Positions 9,145-16,935 of a stretch of 64,000 bases of DNA are shown piece by piece. The notes under the pieces were generated by a model. It was not told where the DNA came from, ran no database searches, and saw only the letters and a list, made by a program, of their open reading frames with translations. The position numbers and the translations under genes were made by a program. Positions within the stretch are counted from its first letter, which is position 1; each line of letters opens with the position of its first letter. Location of the stretch: positions 62,001 through 126,000 of the forward strand of contig LVBB01000109.1 of the NCBI GenBank assembly GCA_001603075.1, in the 5' to 3' direction. This DNA comes from Phycisphaerales bacterium Planc_01. Lineage in GTDB: Bacteria > Planctomycetota > Phycisphaerae > Sedimentisphaerales > Anaerobacaceae.

Positions 9145-9437
9145 GGCCCCTGGAGTCAGGGGAAAAGATCGCAATGCCGACAGATGCCCCGGGGGCCCCA
9201 TGCTTGCGCACAGAGGCCCCTGGGGTCACGGAGTGTAAGTCGTTTGTAGAAATCGATCCCGCAAACCCCTCCGAATTGGGCAGTCCTGCAACCCTCGCGG
9301 AAAAAGAGTCGTTCCTCCAACCCAGAATTCGAATCGATACCAAGTCCGCTGATGAAGGATTATCGCCCTGATGAAAGACGCCCAGGGGCTCCACAACGGA
9401 TGCGGAGGCCCCTGGGGCCAGGGAGAAAAAGATCACA
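9145..9437 (+). repeat. Three imperfect copies of a GGCCCCTGG element
   Basis: Copies begin at 9145, 9215 and 9407. The first and third extend furthest: GGCCCCTGGAGTCAGGGG followed by AAAAGATCGCA, and GGCCCCTGGGGCCAGGGA followed by GAAAAAGATCACA. The middle copy reads GGCCCCTGGGGTCACGGA. A related palindrome, CCCCGGGGGCCCC, lies at about 9187-9199. The core is nearly palindromic, so it could bind a dimeric protein or form short hairpins. Function unknown. Confidence 0.5.
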
Positions 9438-9474
9438 GTATGGAAGGCGGATGCAGACTCGACCGGCCGGCTTT

Positions 9475-9492
9475 CAATTGCCGGGGTCGACC
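9475..9492 (+). repeat. 18-nt flanking repeat, left copy
   Basis: CAATTGCCGGGGTCGACC directly adjoins the stop codon of the large secreted protein gene. A direct copy with two transitions (CAATTGCCGGGGCCGATC) is at 13962-13979, just upstream of the same gene, so the pair brackets it. No recombinase gene is nearby. Confidence 0.4.
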
Positions 9493-12400
9493 TCAGAGGG
9501 ACCTTGCACGGCGTCTGGCGTCTTTGATTCGCAGTCCTGCCATCACAAGCGCGATGAGCGCATACGGAATGAAATACCCGACAGGGTCGGTCCGGCCATC
9601 GCCACACGATAGCGAGCATCCACCGCCGCTGCCGCCGGATCCGGCTATGATCTCCTCCATCGCCGCCGTCGAGATCAGATAGTATGGGGTGAAATGCGTC
9701 GTCTTGAAGCGCAACGCCTCCACCGTCGGCGCCAAGACCACATGTTCGATGTCCGTGATGCCCTCCTGACTCAAGCCGCCTGTCTGGGAATCGTACCACC
9801 AGGGTGTCGGCTGACCATCGCCGAATTCTGCGACCGCGTAGGGGATCGTGATGGTGACCGGTTGACTGAATTGAAGCCCACTCGGCCCGAGCTCGTAGGA
9901 GAGGACTCCCGAAGACGGCACCGCCGGAGGGTTCTGTATTCGCGCGATCGTGATCGTCACATCCTGCGAAGATGCCGACGGAGGAATCACAACCGACACA
10001 TCACCAACGTTGGAGGGTGAAGCCGCCCCCACCGTTCCGCCCTCCGAGGCGGTCACCATCCGTGAATCGAGGACCTCGGGGTCCCAGGCCGTCGTTCCGG
10101 TGTGATAGATCTCGGTGTTGCGAGCTCGACTGTCCGTCCAGACCACATAGGGATACCCGTTCGAATCGACGCCGATGGCCGGCTCGCTCTGCCCGGAGCC
10201 TGTCCCGCCGTCGCCGACGAGAACGTTGGTCCGGCCGACCTCCTTGACTTCGACGAAATACAGATCGGTGTCGCGGCCGTCCCGCGTCGTATTCCTCCAA
10301 TCCTGCCAGCAGACAAAGACTCTCAAACCGTTTCCCGCGCTGCCGACGGTCGCCAGAGTGGGAGCGAGTTGATCCGCACCCGAGGTATCGTCGGCAAGAT
10401 TGGCTCCCAGAAGAGGGCTGGACGGCAGACCTTCCGTCGTGGCATAGCGAACGTTGCGGCTTCCACCGACTTCATCGACCCACACAAGATGCAGCCAGGC
10501 CCCCGCCGCCTCCGTGGCCAACGCCGGAGTGTGTTGGCTGCCCGCTCTCGTCACGACAGCGACGTTCGTCCACGAACCACCGATGGATGTCGCGCCGTAG
10601 ATGTCGTTCGATCCGTTGCGCGCATCGGTCCAGACCAGATAGACGTTGCCTGAAGCGTCTACGGCAATGGCCGGTGCGCGTTGATCCGCACTGTTGGAGG
10701 TCACACGAGTGACGGTTCCGGTGAGGAAGCGGTTGCCGGAACTGGCCACATGGATATCCGAATGGCCGTCTGTATCGTCCTCCCAGGCAACATGGCAACT
10801 GGAGACTCCATGTACAGCAATCGCCGGAGTCGTCTGATTGTCGTCCGAATCCGTTATGCGGGTCTCAGCGGACCAGTTCACCCCGTCGGGCGATGTCTTC
10901 AGATAGATATCCCAGTTGCCTGCCCTGTTGTCCTGCCAGACAACGTAAAGCCTGCCGTCTGTGCCGATGGCCACATCCGGATTGGCCTGGTCTGCGGTAT
11001 CCGTCGTCAGCCGGATCGGATCGGCAAAACCCTCGTCGGCCGCTCCCCACTTGCTCAGATAGATATCCCTCTGTCCGACGAGTCCTGCATGCCAGACCAC
11101 CCAGAGATTGCCGCTGCTATCGCAAGCCGTCACAGGGCGTCCCTTGTCCAGACCTTCGGGTCCCCAACTGACCCTCCGATTGCCGCCGAAGACCCACATT
11201 TCGGTCTCGAACGAGTATGCGTATTCGCTCATGACGTTGCCATTCAGGTCCGCGGCATTGACTCGTACCGTGACGGTCTGACCGAAGGTGAATTCGGTTC
11301 CCGACTGATACGTGTACGTGTAACGGGTCCCGTCTCCCGTTCGACGACAGACTCCTGCGACACTGTCGTAACTCGGCACATCGCCCGAATACACCGTCGT
11401 GCCGTCGATGGAAATCATGACCGTAGCAGGATTCACGCCCCGGCCCTGATCCGAGACATACAGGGTCACAAGCGAATTGCGTGGGACCTGCACGGCGTCG
11501 GCCTCAGGCGAAGAGGCAACAGCCACCGGCGGGCTCTCGTCGGCGAGTTCCACGGCAAAACCGGCCGTGACGGATTTGTTGCTGTTCATCGTAATGGAGG
11601 CCGGGTTCGTGCTGCCGGAAAGGTCACCCGACCAGCCGGTGAAGCGATATCCCGTATTGGGTGTGGCCGTCAGAGTCACCGTCTCGCCATGAGTGTAATT
11701 GACCTTGTTCGGCGTCTTCGCGATCGAACCATTCGTCCCGGTGACGCTCAGCGTGTACGTGGCGGGAGCCACCGCTGTGAAGTTGGCGGTAACGGATTTG
11801 CTTGCATTCATTGTGATGATAGCCGGATTCGTACTGCCGGACAAGTCTCCGGACCAGCCGGTGAACTCGTATCCATTGTTTGCGGTCGCCTGCAACGTCA
11901 CCGTCGCACCGGAGTTGTAGCTGTCCTGATTGGGCGTTTTCGCAACCGATCCGTTCGTTGCACTGACGTTCAACGCATAGCTCGTCGGCACAACCGCGGC
12001 GAACGTTGCGGTAACGGACTTGTTGCCATTCATGGTGATCGTCGCAGGGTTCGTACTGCCGGACAAGTCTCCGGACCAGCCGGTGAACTCATATCCATCG
12101 TTCGCCGTCGCCTGTAACGTCACTGTTGCGCCGGAGCTGTAACTGCTCTGGTTGGGTGTCTTCGTAACCGACCCGTTCGTCGCACTGACGCTCAGCGTAT
12201 AGGTCGCGTCTCCGGCGGAGACGTACTCAAACGCACCGATGTCCGGGGCCGACCCGTGATAGGGCAAGCTCACTCCCTGGCCGACGGACCAGTTCAGAGT
12301 TCTGTCCACGGTGATGCGGTCGTTCTGATAGTCGATGCTCACGATCCTTGCCGTCTGAGTCTGCCCCTCCAACTGAATCAGGTCCCCTTGCTCGCCGGGA

Positions 12401-13800
12401 ATCCCCCACCCGTCATAGAAACACCGCGCGTCCTTGACGGGCACAAGCGTACCACTGCCGCTGGATGTGGTCTCGGTCAGGAATCGGCCGGCGTCAATCA
12501 TAGGAGACGTCGAGCGCAGATGAAAGGAAGCAGACTCCAGATGGCGATTGTCGTCCTCTCGGGCAGCCCCGGGGGCCACCCACAGAGGATCCGCCTGGGT
12601 GTTTCCGAAGAAGAATGCTGGATAGGTTGACTGAAAATACGACAGCTCTCTGGTTCCCCCAAGATGCGTGATTCGAATTGTACCGATGATGCTGTTGGCG
12701 ATGTAGTGATTCTCGTTTTCGCCCGCCGCCGAACTGATATGAGAACTGATTTCGTATTCTATATTGTCCTTGAAGATGTTGTTCTTGATGACGTTCCCAT
12801 AGACGGGGTTGCCACTTTCTGAATAGAGTCCATGGGAATTCTTGTGAAACGTATTATGGTAGATTCTGTTTCGCAATGCCCGTGCGGGATCGTACGTGTC
12901 AAGCTCCATCCCGCCATTGTTCACCAGCAGGTTGTTCCGGATGATGCAATCCGACGAGCCAAGCTGTATGCTGTGGTGATACTGCCGATTCTTATCTCGA
13001 GTGACTTGCCTCTCTTCGTCTTGCCCGGCGGGGCGAATTGGAATGTCCTCATGGTTCTCGCCCGAATCGAGAATGACGTTGCCTTCAATGAGCGTCTGAT
13101 CCGAATTCCTCCACGCCCCCACAGACGTATGCCACGGATTCCGTACCCTGTTGTTCCTGATTACATTCTTGAGGCAATTGACGTTGATATTGATGGCATT
13201 GTGTGCGCCGTATTGCAGATCGTTTCCCTCGATGACATTGTAACTGGGGCCCCCTCTGAGATAGACCAGATCGTCCGGCCCGGTGTATCCTATGATGGTG
13301 TTGTTGAGTATCTTGTTGTATCGTGCCGCCCCTTCCAGCCAGAAGCCCGCCCAGCCCAGAGCCTCCTCCAAATGGCAATTCTGAATGATGTTGTATGTTG
13401 CGCTCCCACCGGAGGCCATGTTCATATTGACCCAGAACCGTCCGACATTGAGGAACTTCAACCCGTCGATCCTTATATAGTGTCGGTCTCTCAGGTCTGC
13501 GCCGTCGGAGACATTGGTGATCACGACCTCCTCGTCATCGTATCGGGCATAGGTGATATAGTTGCCCTGCGTACCCGAGCGGTCAGGCCGGATCGTCTGA
13601 CCGTAGGTTCCTTCCCGGATATACACAGTATCTCCGGGTTGTATCTCGGAATTCGCCTTGCCCAACGTGCGCCAGGGCGCGGCCACGGATTGTCCGGTGT
13701 TTCCATCGTTGCCGCGCTGTCCGTCCACGTAGTATGTCGCTGCCTTTGCATTCACCATACAGACCATGCACAGAAAAACCGCCTGTGTGAACGCATTCAT
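9493..13800 (-). CDS. Large secreted parallel beta-helix / InlB-repeat / propeller protein with C-terminal sorting tail
   Basis: 1,435 residues. The ATG at 13800 has AGGA 6 nt upstream and gives a signal peptide (FLCMVCMVNAKA). Residues about 20-500 form a right-handed beta-helix (repeated NxI/IxxN, for example YNIIQNCHLE). Residues about 530-750 hold three divergent InlB B-repeats, each with GYEFTGWSGDLSGSTNP or close variants. An Ig-like segment follows, then about 400 residues of propeller-like repeats (LYVVWQDNRAGNWDIY and kin). The end is GGSGGGCSLSCGDG, a hydrophobic helix (IPYALIALVMAGL) and a basic tail, the layout of exosortase/rhombosortase-type sorting signals. Probably surface-anchored; the beta-helix may bind or cleave a polysaccharide. 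Confidence 0.85.
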   Translation of the reverse strand: MNAFTQAVFLCMVCMVNAKAATYYVDGQRGNDGNTGQSVAAPWRTLGKANSEIQPGDTVYIREGTYGQTIRPDRSGTQGNYITYARYDDEEVVITNVSDGADLRDRHYIRIDGLKFLNVGRFWVNMNMASGGSATYNIIQNCHLEEALGWAGFWLEGAARYNKILNNTIIGYTGPDDLVYLRGGPSYNVIEGNDLQYGAHNAININVNCLKNVIRNNRVRNPWHTSVGAWRNSDQTLIEGNVILDSGENHEDIPIRPAGQDEERQVTRDKNRQYHHSIQLGSSDCIIRNNLLVNNGGMELDTYDPARALRNRIYHNTFHKNSHGLYSESGNPVYGNVIKNNIFKDNIEYEISSHISSAAGENENHYIANSIIGTIRITHLGGTRELSYFQSTYPAFFFGNTQADPLWVAPGAAREDDNRHLESASFHLRSTSPMIDAGRFLTETTSSGSGTLVPVKDARCFYDGWGIPGEQGDLIQLEGQTQTARIVSIDYQNDRITVDRTLNWSVGQGVSLPYHGSAPDIGAFEYVSAGDATYTLSVSATNGSVTKTPNQSSYSSGATVTLQATANDGYEFTGWSGDLSGSTNPATITMNGNKSVTATFAAVVPTSYALNVSATNGSVAKTPNQDSYNSGATVTLQATANNGYEFTGWSGDLSGSTNPAIITMNASKSVTANFTAVAPATYTLSVTGTNGSIAKTPNKVNYTHGETVTLTATPNTGYRFTGWSGDLSGSTNPASITMNSNKSVTAGFAVELADESPPVAVASSPEADAVQVPRNSLVTLYVSDQGRGVNPATVMISIDGTTVYSGDVPSYDSVAGVCRRTGDGTRYTYTYQSGTEFTFGQTVTVRVNAADLNGNVMSEYAYSFETEMWVFGGNRRVSWGPEGLDKGRPVTACDSSGNLWVVWHAGLVGQRDIYLSKWGAADEGFADPIRLTTDTADQANPDVAIGTDGRLYVVWQDNRAGNWDIYLKTSPDGVNWSAETRITDSDDNQTTPAIAVHGVSSCHVAWEDDTDGHSDIHVASSGNRFLTGTVTRVTSNSADQRAPAIAVDASGNVYLVWTDARNGSNDIYGATSIGGSWTNVAVVTRAGSQHTPALATEAAGAWLHLVWVDEVGGSRNVRYATTEGLPSSPLLGANLADDTSGADQLAPTLATVGSAGNGLRVFVCWQDWRNTTRDGRDTDLYFVEVKEVGRTNVLVGDGGTGSGQSEPAIGVDSNGYPYVVWTDSRARNTEIYHTGTTAWDPEVLDSRMVTASEGGTVGAASPSNVGDVSVVIPPSASSQDVTITIARIQNPPAVPSSGVLSYELGPSGLQFSQPVTITIPYAVAEFGDGQPTPWWYDSQTGGLSQEGITDIEHVVLAPTVEALRFKTTHFTPYYLISTAAMEEIIAGSGGSGGGCSLSCGDGRTDPVGYFIPYALIALVMAGLRIKDARRRARSL
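11828..12090 (-). repeat. Recently duplicated InlB-type repeat DNA
   Basis: A 41-nt run is identical at 11828-11868 and 12050-12090, inside the second and first repeat-coding units of the large secreted protein. The third unit, near 11600-11660, is more diverged. The near identity points to recent duplication or gene conversion and to a repeat number that could vary between strains. Confidence 0.7.
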
Positions 13801-13816
13801 TCTGTGTCCTGTAAAG

Positions 13817-13830
13817 AGTACCACTGCCAA
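13817..13830 (-). promoter_or_regulatory. 14-nt upstream motif, second copy
   Basis: TTGGCAGTGGTACT on the minus strand, 16 nt before the ATG at 13800; identical to 4445-4458 in sequence and almost in distance from the start codon. The AGGA ribosome site lies between the motif and the ATG, so the motif is transcribed or overlaps the transcription start. Confidence 0.3.
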
Positions 13831-13961
13831 TCTGCCCCCAGTAAGAGCGCATCAATCAGGAATGGGTGATTGCGCTTTCCCCATGTGGCCAGCCCCCCCA
13901 GACGAAATGGGCTGCTACTCCTTACTCATCGACGGGCATGCACTCCCTCTGTCAACTTTAG

Positions 13962-13979
13962 CAATTGCCGGGGCCGATC
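13962..13979 (+). repeat. 18-nt flanking repeat, right copy
   Basis: CAATTGCCGGGGCCGATC, matching 9475-9492 at 16 of 18 positions in the same orientation. Together the copies bracket the 4.3-kb secreted-protein gene and its leader. Confidence 0.4.
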
Positions 13980-14325
13980 CAAACCCGCCTGGGGAGAACG
14001 CCCCCCAAGCAGACGCGCCGAACCGCGATTGTCCACGGTGAAAAAATTCAAGGATTGCCTCCGTCCAAAATCAGTCACGGATGGTTATCGGAACGTGCCA
14101 CAACGATATGATCGACCGAGTCGACCGCACGTTCTTGCCGCCTTGCGGAGGGACAGAAGACGCTCGCCACGACCTGCCATGATCGACCGCCCTATAATAC
14201 TTGCCACTGCATGGCTTGTTGCGTCCAGAAGGGCCTCGACAAACCCTCTGGCACGTCTGCGCTCTGATCACATTCACGCTCACGAGCCCACTATAGACCG
14301 GCATACCCGACACCGGGCCATGGAG

Positions 14326-15597
14326 TCATGCCCGAACCGCCTCGGTGTCCTGGCACTCGTCGATCTCGTTTGCGGTGACTGTCGATCCGAACGGTTGGCG
14401 CCTTGGCTCGCGTTCCTGAACGGCGCGCTCGTATGCCGCCAGAAGGCTTGGAACGGAGTGGGGCCAGGAGAACGCCTCCTGAACCCTCGTTCGGCCTCGC
14501 TTGCCCAACACGGATCGCAACATCGGATCGTCCGCAAGGCAGAGGATCTTCCTGGCCAGGTCTTCCACGTCATTGGGCGTCGCATAGAGCGCCGCATCGC
14601 CACACGACACCCTCGTCTCCCTCAGATCGAACGCAACCACAGGTTTCTCCAGGGCCATGTATTCCATGGCCTTGTTCATCGTCGACTTGTCGTTCAGAGC
14701 ATTGAGAGGGTCCGGCTGCACGCACACATCGCAGGCACATAGACGCGCGATCATCTCCTTGTCCGGAATGCGCCCCGTGAACGTGACTCGATCGCCCAAC
14801 CCCATTCGGTCGCGCTTTGCCAGAAGATGTTGATAGTCGGCTCCGCTGCCGATCACCACAAAGAAGATGTCCGACCGGCCGTGCCTGCGGACGATCTCGA
14901 ACGCCGCATCCAAGAGCCCCTCCACACCGTCCTGTCGATTCATATTGCCGAGATAACCGACCAGCACGTGGCCGTTCTTGCCCGGGTCCTTCAGAGCACG
15001 CATCGGCTGAAACTTCTTCAGATCCGGTCCGTTGCGCACGACAAAAACATCTTCCGGACTCTTGGCGCCCCTGGAGATTGCCACGTTCTTGTAGGTCTCA
15101 TTGGTCGAGATGACAACGTCGGCGTGCTTGTACGAGGCGACCTCCAGAACGCAGAGTGCCCGATACAGACACCCCGTAGCCGTATGGCCGTTCCGAGACA
15201 GCCACAACTCAGGGCACAGGTCATGCTGATCGTAGATGAACTTCTTGCCCAGCATCTTGTATGGCAGCGCGATCAGCCACAGGATGTCCATGGGATTGCA
15301 GGCGTGAAAGACGGAGAAACCATGCCGGATCGAGACCCACAGCGTTAACACAGCACCGAACAGCAGGGATATGCCATGCTCGATCAGGTGGCCAAGTACC
15401 GATTCCGCTGTGGGTTTCGGATAGTAGTAGGCCCTCAGTTTGTCGCTGATCCTCCGATAGAATGGATCGCAGCGGTACTTGGGAGAGATGACGGTGACCT
15501 CCCATCCTGCTCTCAGGAGCGCCTTGGTCTCGCTGATGACCCGATGATCGAACGTAAACGAGCCATCTTCGATGAATACCAGCGTTTTCCGTTTCAT
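14326..15597 (-). CDS. GT4-family glycosyltransferase (last gene of the EPS operon)
   Basis: 423 residues of a GT-B retaining glycosyltransferase. The N-terminal acceptor domain begins KTLVFIEDGSFTFDHRVISE. The C-terminal nucleotide-sugar domain has VLVGYLGNMNRQDG and NKAMEYMALEKPVVAFD, where E-x7-E contacts the donor. It acts on lipid-linked EPS intermediates at the cytoplasmic membrane; donor and linkage cannot be read. The ATG at 15597 has GGGGGA 8 nt upstream. It follows algD at 21 bp and is the final gene before a 525-bp gap. Confidence 0.9.
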   Translation of the reverse strand: MKRKTLVFIEDGSFTFDHRVISETKALLRAGWEVTVISPKYRCDPFYRRISDKLRAYYYPKPTAESVLGHLIEHGISLLFGAVLTLWVSIRHGFSVFHACNPMDILWLIALPYKMLGKKFIYDQHDLCPELWLSRNGHTATGCLYRALCVLEVASYKHADVVISTNETYKNVAISRGAKSPEDVFVVRNGPDLKKFQPMRALKDPGKNGHVLVGYLGNMNRQDGVEGLLDAAFEIVRRHGRSDIFFVVIGSGADYQHLLAKRDRMGLGDRVTFTGRIPDKEMIARLCACDVCVQPDPLNALNDKSTMNKAMEYMALEKPVVAFDLRETRVSCGDAALYATPNDVEDLARKILCLADDPMLRSVLGKRGRTRVQEAFSWPHSVPSLLAAYERAVQEREPRRQPFGSTVTANEIDECQDTEAVRA

Positions 15598-15618
15598 CTT
15601 CTGAATCCCCCACAATGG

Positions 15619-16935
15619 CTATGCGGAAAGCCCCACGTATACCTCCTCCGCATTTCTCTCGGCGGCAAGCCCCACCAGATCCACCACCTCCTGCCCCGGC
15701 TTCAACAGATCCGCCACGTCATCAAACTCGGGCGCCTTGTTGCCAATGACGACGATCTCCGCATGATCGACGATCTCCTCGATACGACTCACCATGAGAC
15801 GGGCGATGTGCGGGATCTTGCGTTCGACATACTCCTTGTTGCCGCCGCACAATCGCGCCAACGAAATGCTCCGGTCGTAAATCCGCACGTCGTAGCCTTT
15901 TCCAATCAGCGACTCCGTCAGTTCGACCAAGGGAGATTCGCGGATGTCATCCGTGCCCGCTTTGAAACTGAGCCCGAGAATTCCGATCTTCTTTCGCTGC
16001 AGCATCGTGATGCGCTGCAAGCCGATCGCGATCTGATGCTGATTGCTGGGCAGGATGGCGTTCAATACCGGAGTGTCCACGTCGAGCCTCTTGGCCTCAT
16101 ACGTCAAGGCGCGCACGTCCTTCGGAAGACACGATCCGCCAAAGGCAAAACCCGGCTTGAGGTAGTAGGGTGAGATGTTCAGCTTCGTGTCCATGCAGAA
16201 GATGCTCATGACGATGTGCGCATCGATACCGAGAGCGTCACAGACATTGCCGATCTCGTTGGCGAAGACGACCTTCAACGCGTGAAACGCGTTATCGACA
16301 TACTTCACCATCTCGGCAATCTCGATCGACGTCTTGATCAGGGGAGCCGACACCCCTTCGAACAACTCCGCAATCCGATCGGCATCGGACGCATGAAGAG
16401 CTCCGATGACGGTCTTGGGAGGGTTGTAGAAGTCATACACAGAATCGGATTCCCTCATGAATTCAGGATTCATCGCCACGCCGAAATCCACCCCCGCCTT
16501 CTTGTGTGACGCCTGTTCGAGTATGGGAATGACCGTCTTGCCGACGGTCCCCGGCAGGACGGTGGAACGGATGACCACGACGTGATAGCGGTCCTTGCCC
16601 CTGAGCGCCGTACCAATATCGCGACTGACTCTCTCAAGATAGGATGTGTCCAGGGAACCGTTTCCGTTGGAGGGGCTGCCGACGCAGATGAAGGACAGAT
16701 CGGACTTCAGAACGGCCTCGAGACTGTCGGCCGTTGCCGTCAGGGCCCCCGACTCCACACCGTCGGCAATCAACCGATCGAGATCCTTCTCGATGATGGG
16801 CGACCGGCCGCCTCGAACGATGTCCACCTTCTCCGTGTTGACGTCAACGGCAATCACAAGGTGCCCCTCCTTCGCAAGACACGCCGAACAGACCGTCCCG
16901 ACATACCCCAAACCGAATACACTGATCCTGCTCAT
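15619..16935 (-). CDS. algD: GDP-mannose 6-dehydrogenase
   Basis: 438 residues, almost the length of Pseudomonas AlgD, with strong collinear resemblance. The enzyme oxidises GDP-mannose to GDP-mannuronate with two NAD+. The Rossmann motif is VFGLGYVGTVCSACLA; STVLPGTVGKTVIP and GFAFGGSCLPKDVRALTY follow, with the thioester-forming cysteine at residue 269; the C-terminal Rossmann domain has GLSFKAGTDDIRESPLVEL. It overlaps the upstream lyase gene by ATGA, so translation is coupled. No alginate polymerase or epimerase genes are present, so mannuronate probably enters a heteropolymer. A UDP-glucose dehydrogenase is the alternative, but the Cys-loop and C-terminus favour AlgD. Confidence 0.85.
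   Translation of the reverse strand: MSRISVFGLGYVGTVCSACLAKEGHLVIAVDVNTEKVDIVRGGRSPIIEKDLDRLIADGVESGALTATADSLEAVLKSDLSFICVGSPSNGNGSLDTSYLERVSRDIGTALRGKDRYHVVVIRSTVLPGTVGKTVIPILEQASHKKAGVDFGVAMNPEFMRESDSVYDFYNPPKTVIGALHASDADRIAELFEGVSAPLIKTSIEIAEMVKYVDNAFHALKVVFANEIGNVCDALGIDAHIVMSIFCMDTKLNISPYYLKPGFAFGGSCLPKDVRALTYEAKRLDVDTPVLNAILPSNQHQIAIGLQRITMLQRKKIGILGLSFKAGTDDIRESPLVELTESLIGKGYDVRIYDRSISLARLCGGNKEYVERKIPHIARLMVSRIEEIVDHAEIVVIGNKAPEFDDVADLLKPGQEVVDLVGLAAERNAEEVYVGLSA

Larger units (their letters stand above)
8953..9492. other. 540-bp non-coding region between convergent genes, with repeats
   Basis: No credible gene on either strand. A short hairpin (TGGCC, loop GGGCG, GGCCA at 8958-8972) lies 5 bp after the ceramidase-like stop codon and may help end transcription, but no T-run follows. 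A run of seven T is near 9070. Three related GGCCCCTGG repeats fill the second half, and an 18-nt repeat touches the stop codon of the minus-strand gene. Confidence 0.5.
13801..14325. other. 525-bp intergenic region, leader of the large secreted protein
   Basis: It holds the ribosome site of the gene to the left, the shared 14-mer at 13817-13830 and the right flanking repeat. On the minus strand a TTGACA box occurs at 13956-13951, but no good -10 follows at 16-18 bp. Short open frames here have no ribosome sites or family resemblance. A weak CCCG/CGGG hairpin at 14306-14317 lies 9 bp past the stop of the EPS operon's last gene; it has no T-run. Confidence 0.5.

Noticed and set aside
13801-14050. 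c-di-GMP riboswitch in the leader of the large secreted protein
   Set aside because: The conserved aptamer core motifs could not be found on the minus strand.
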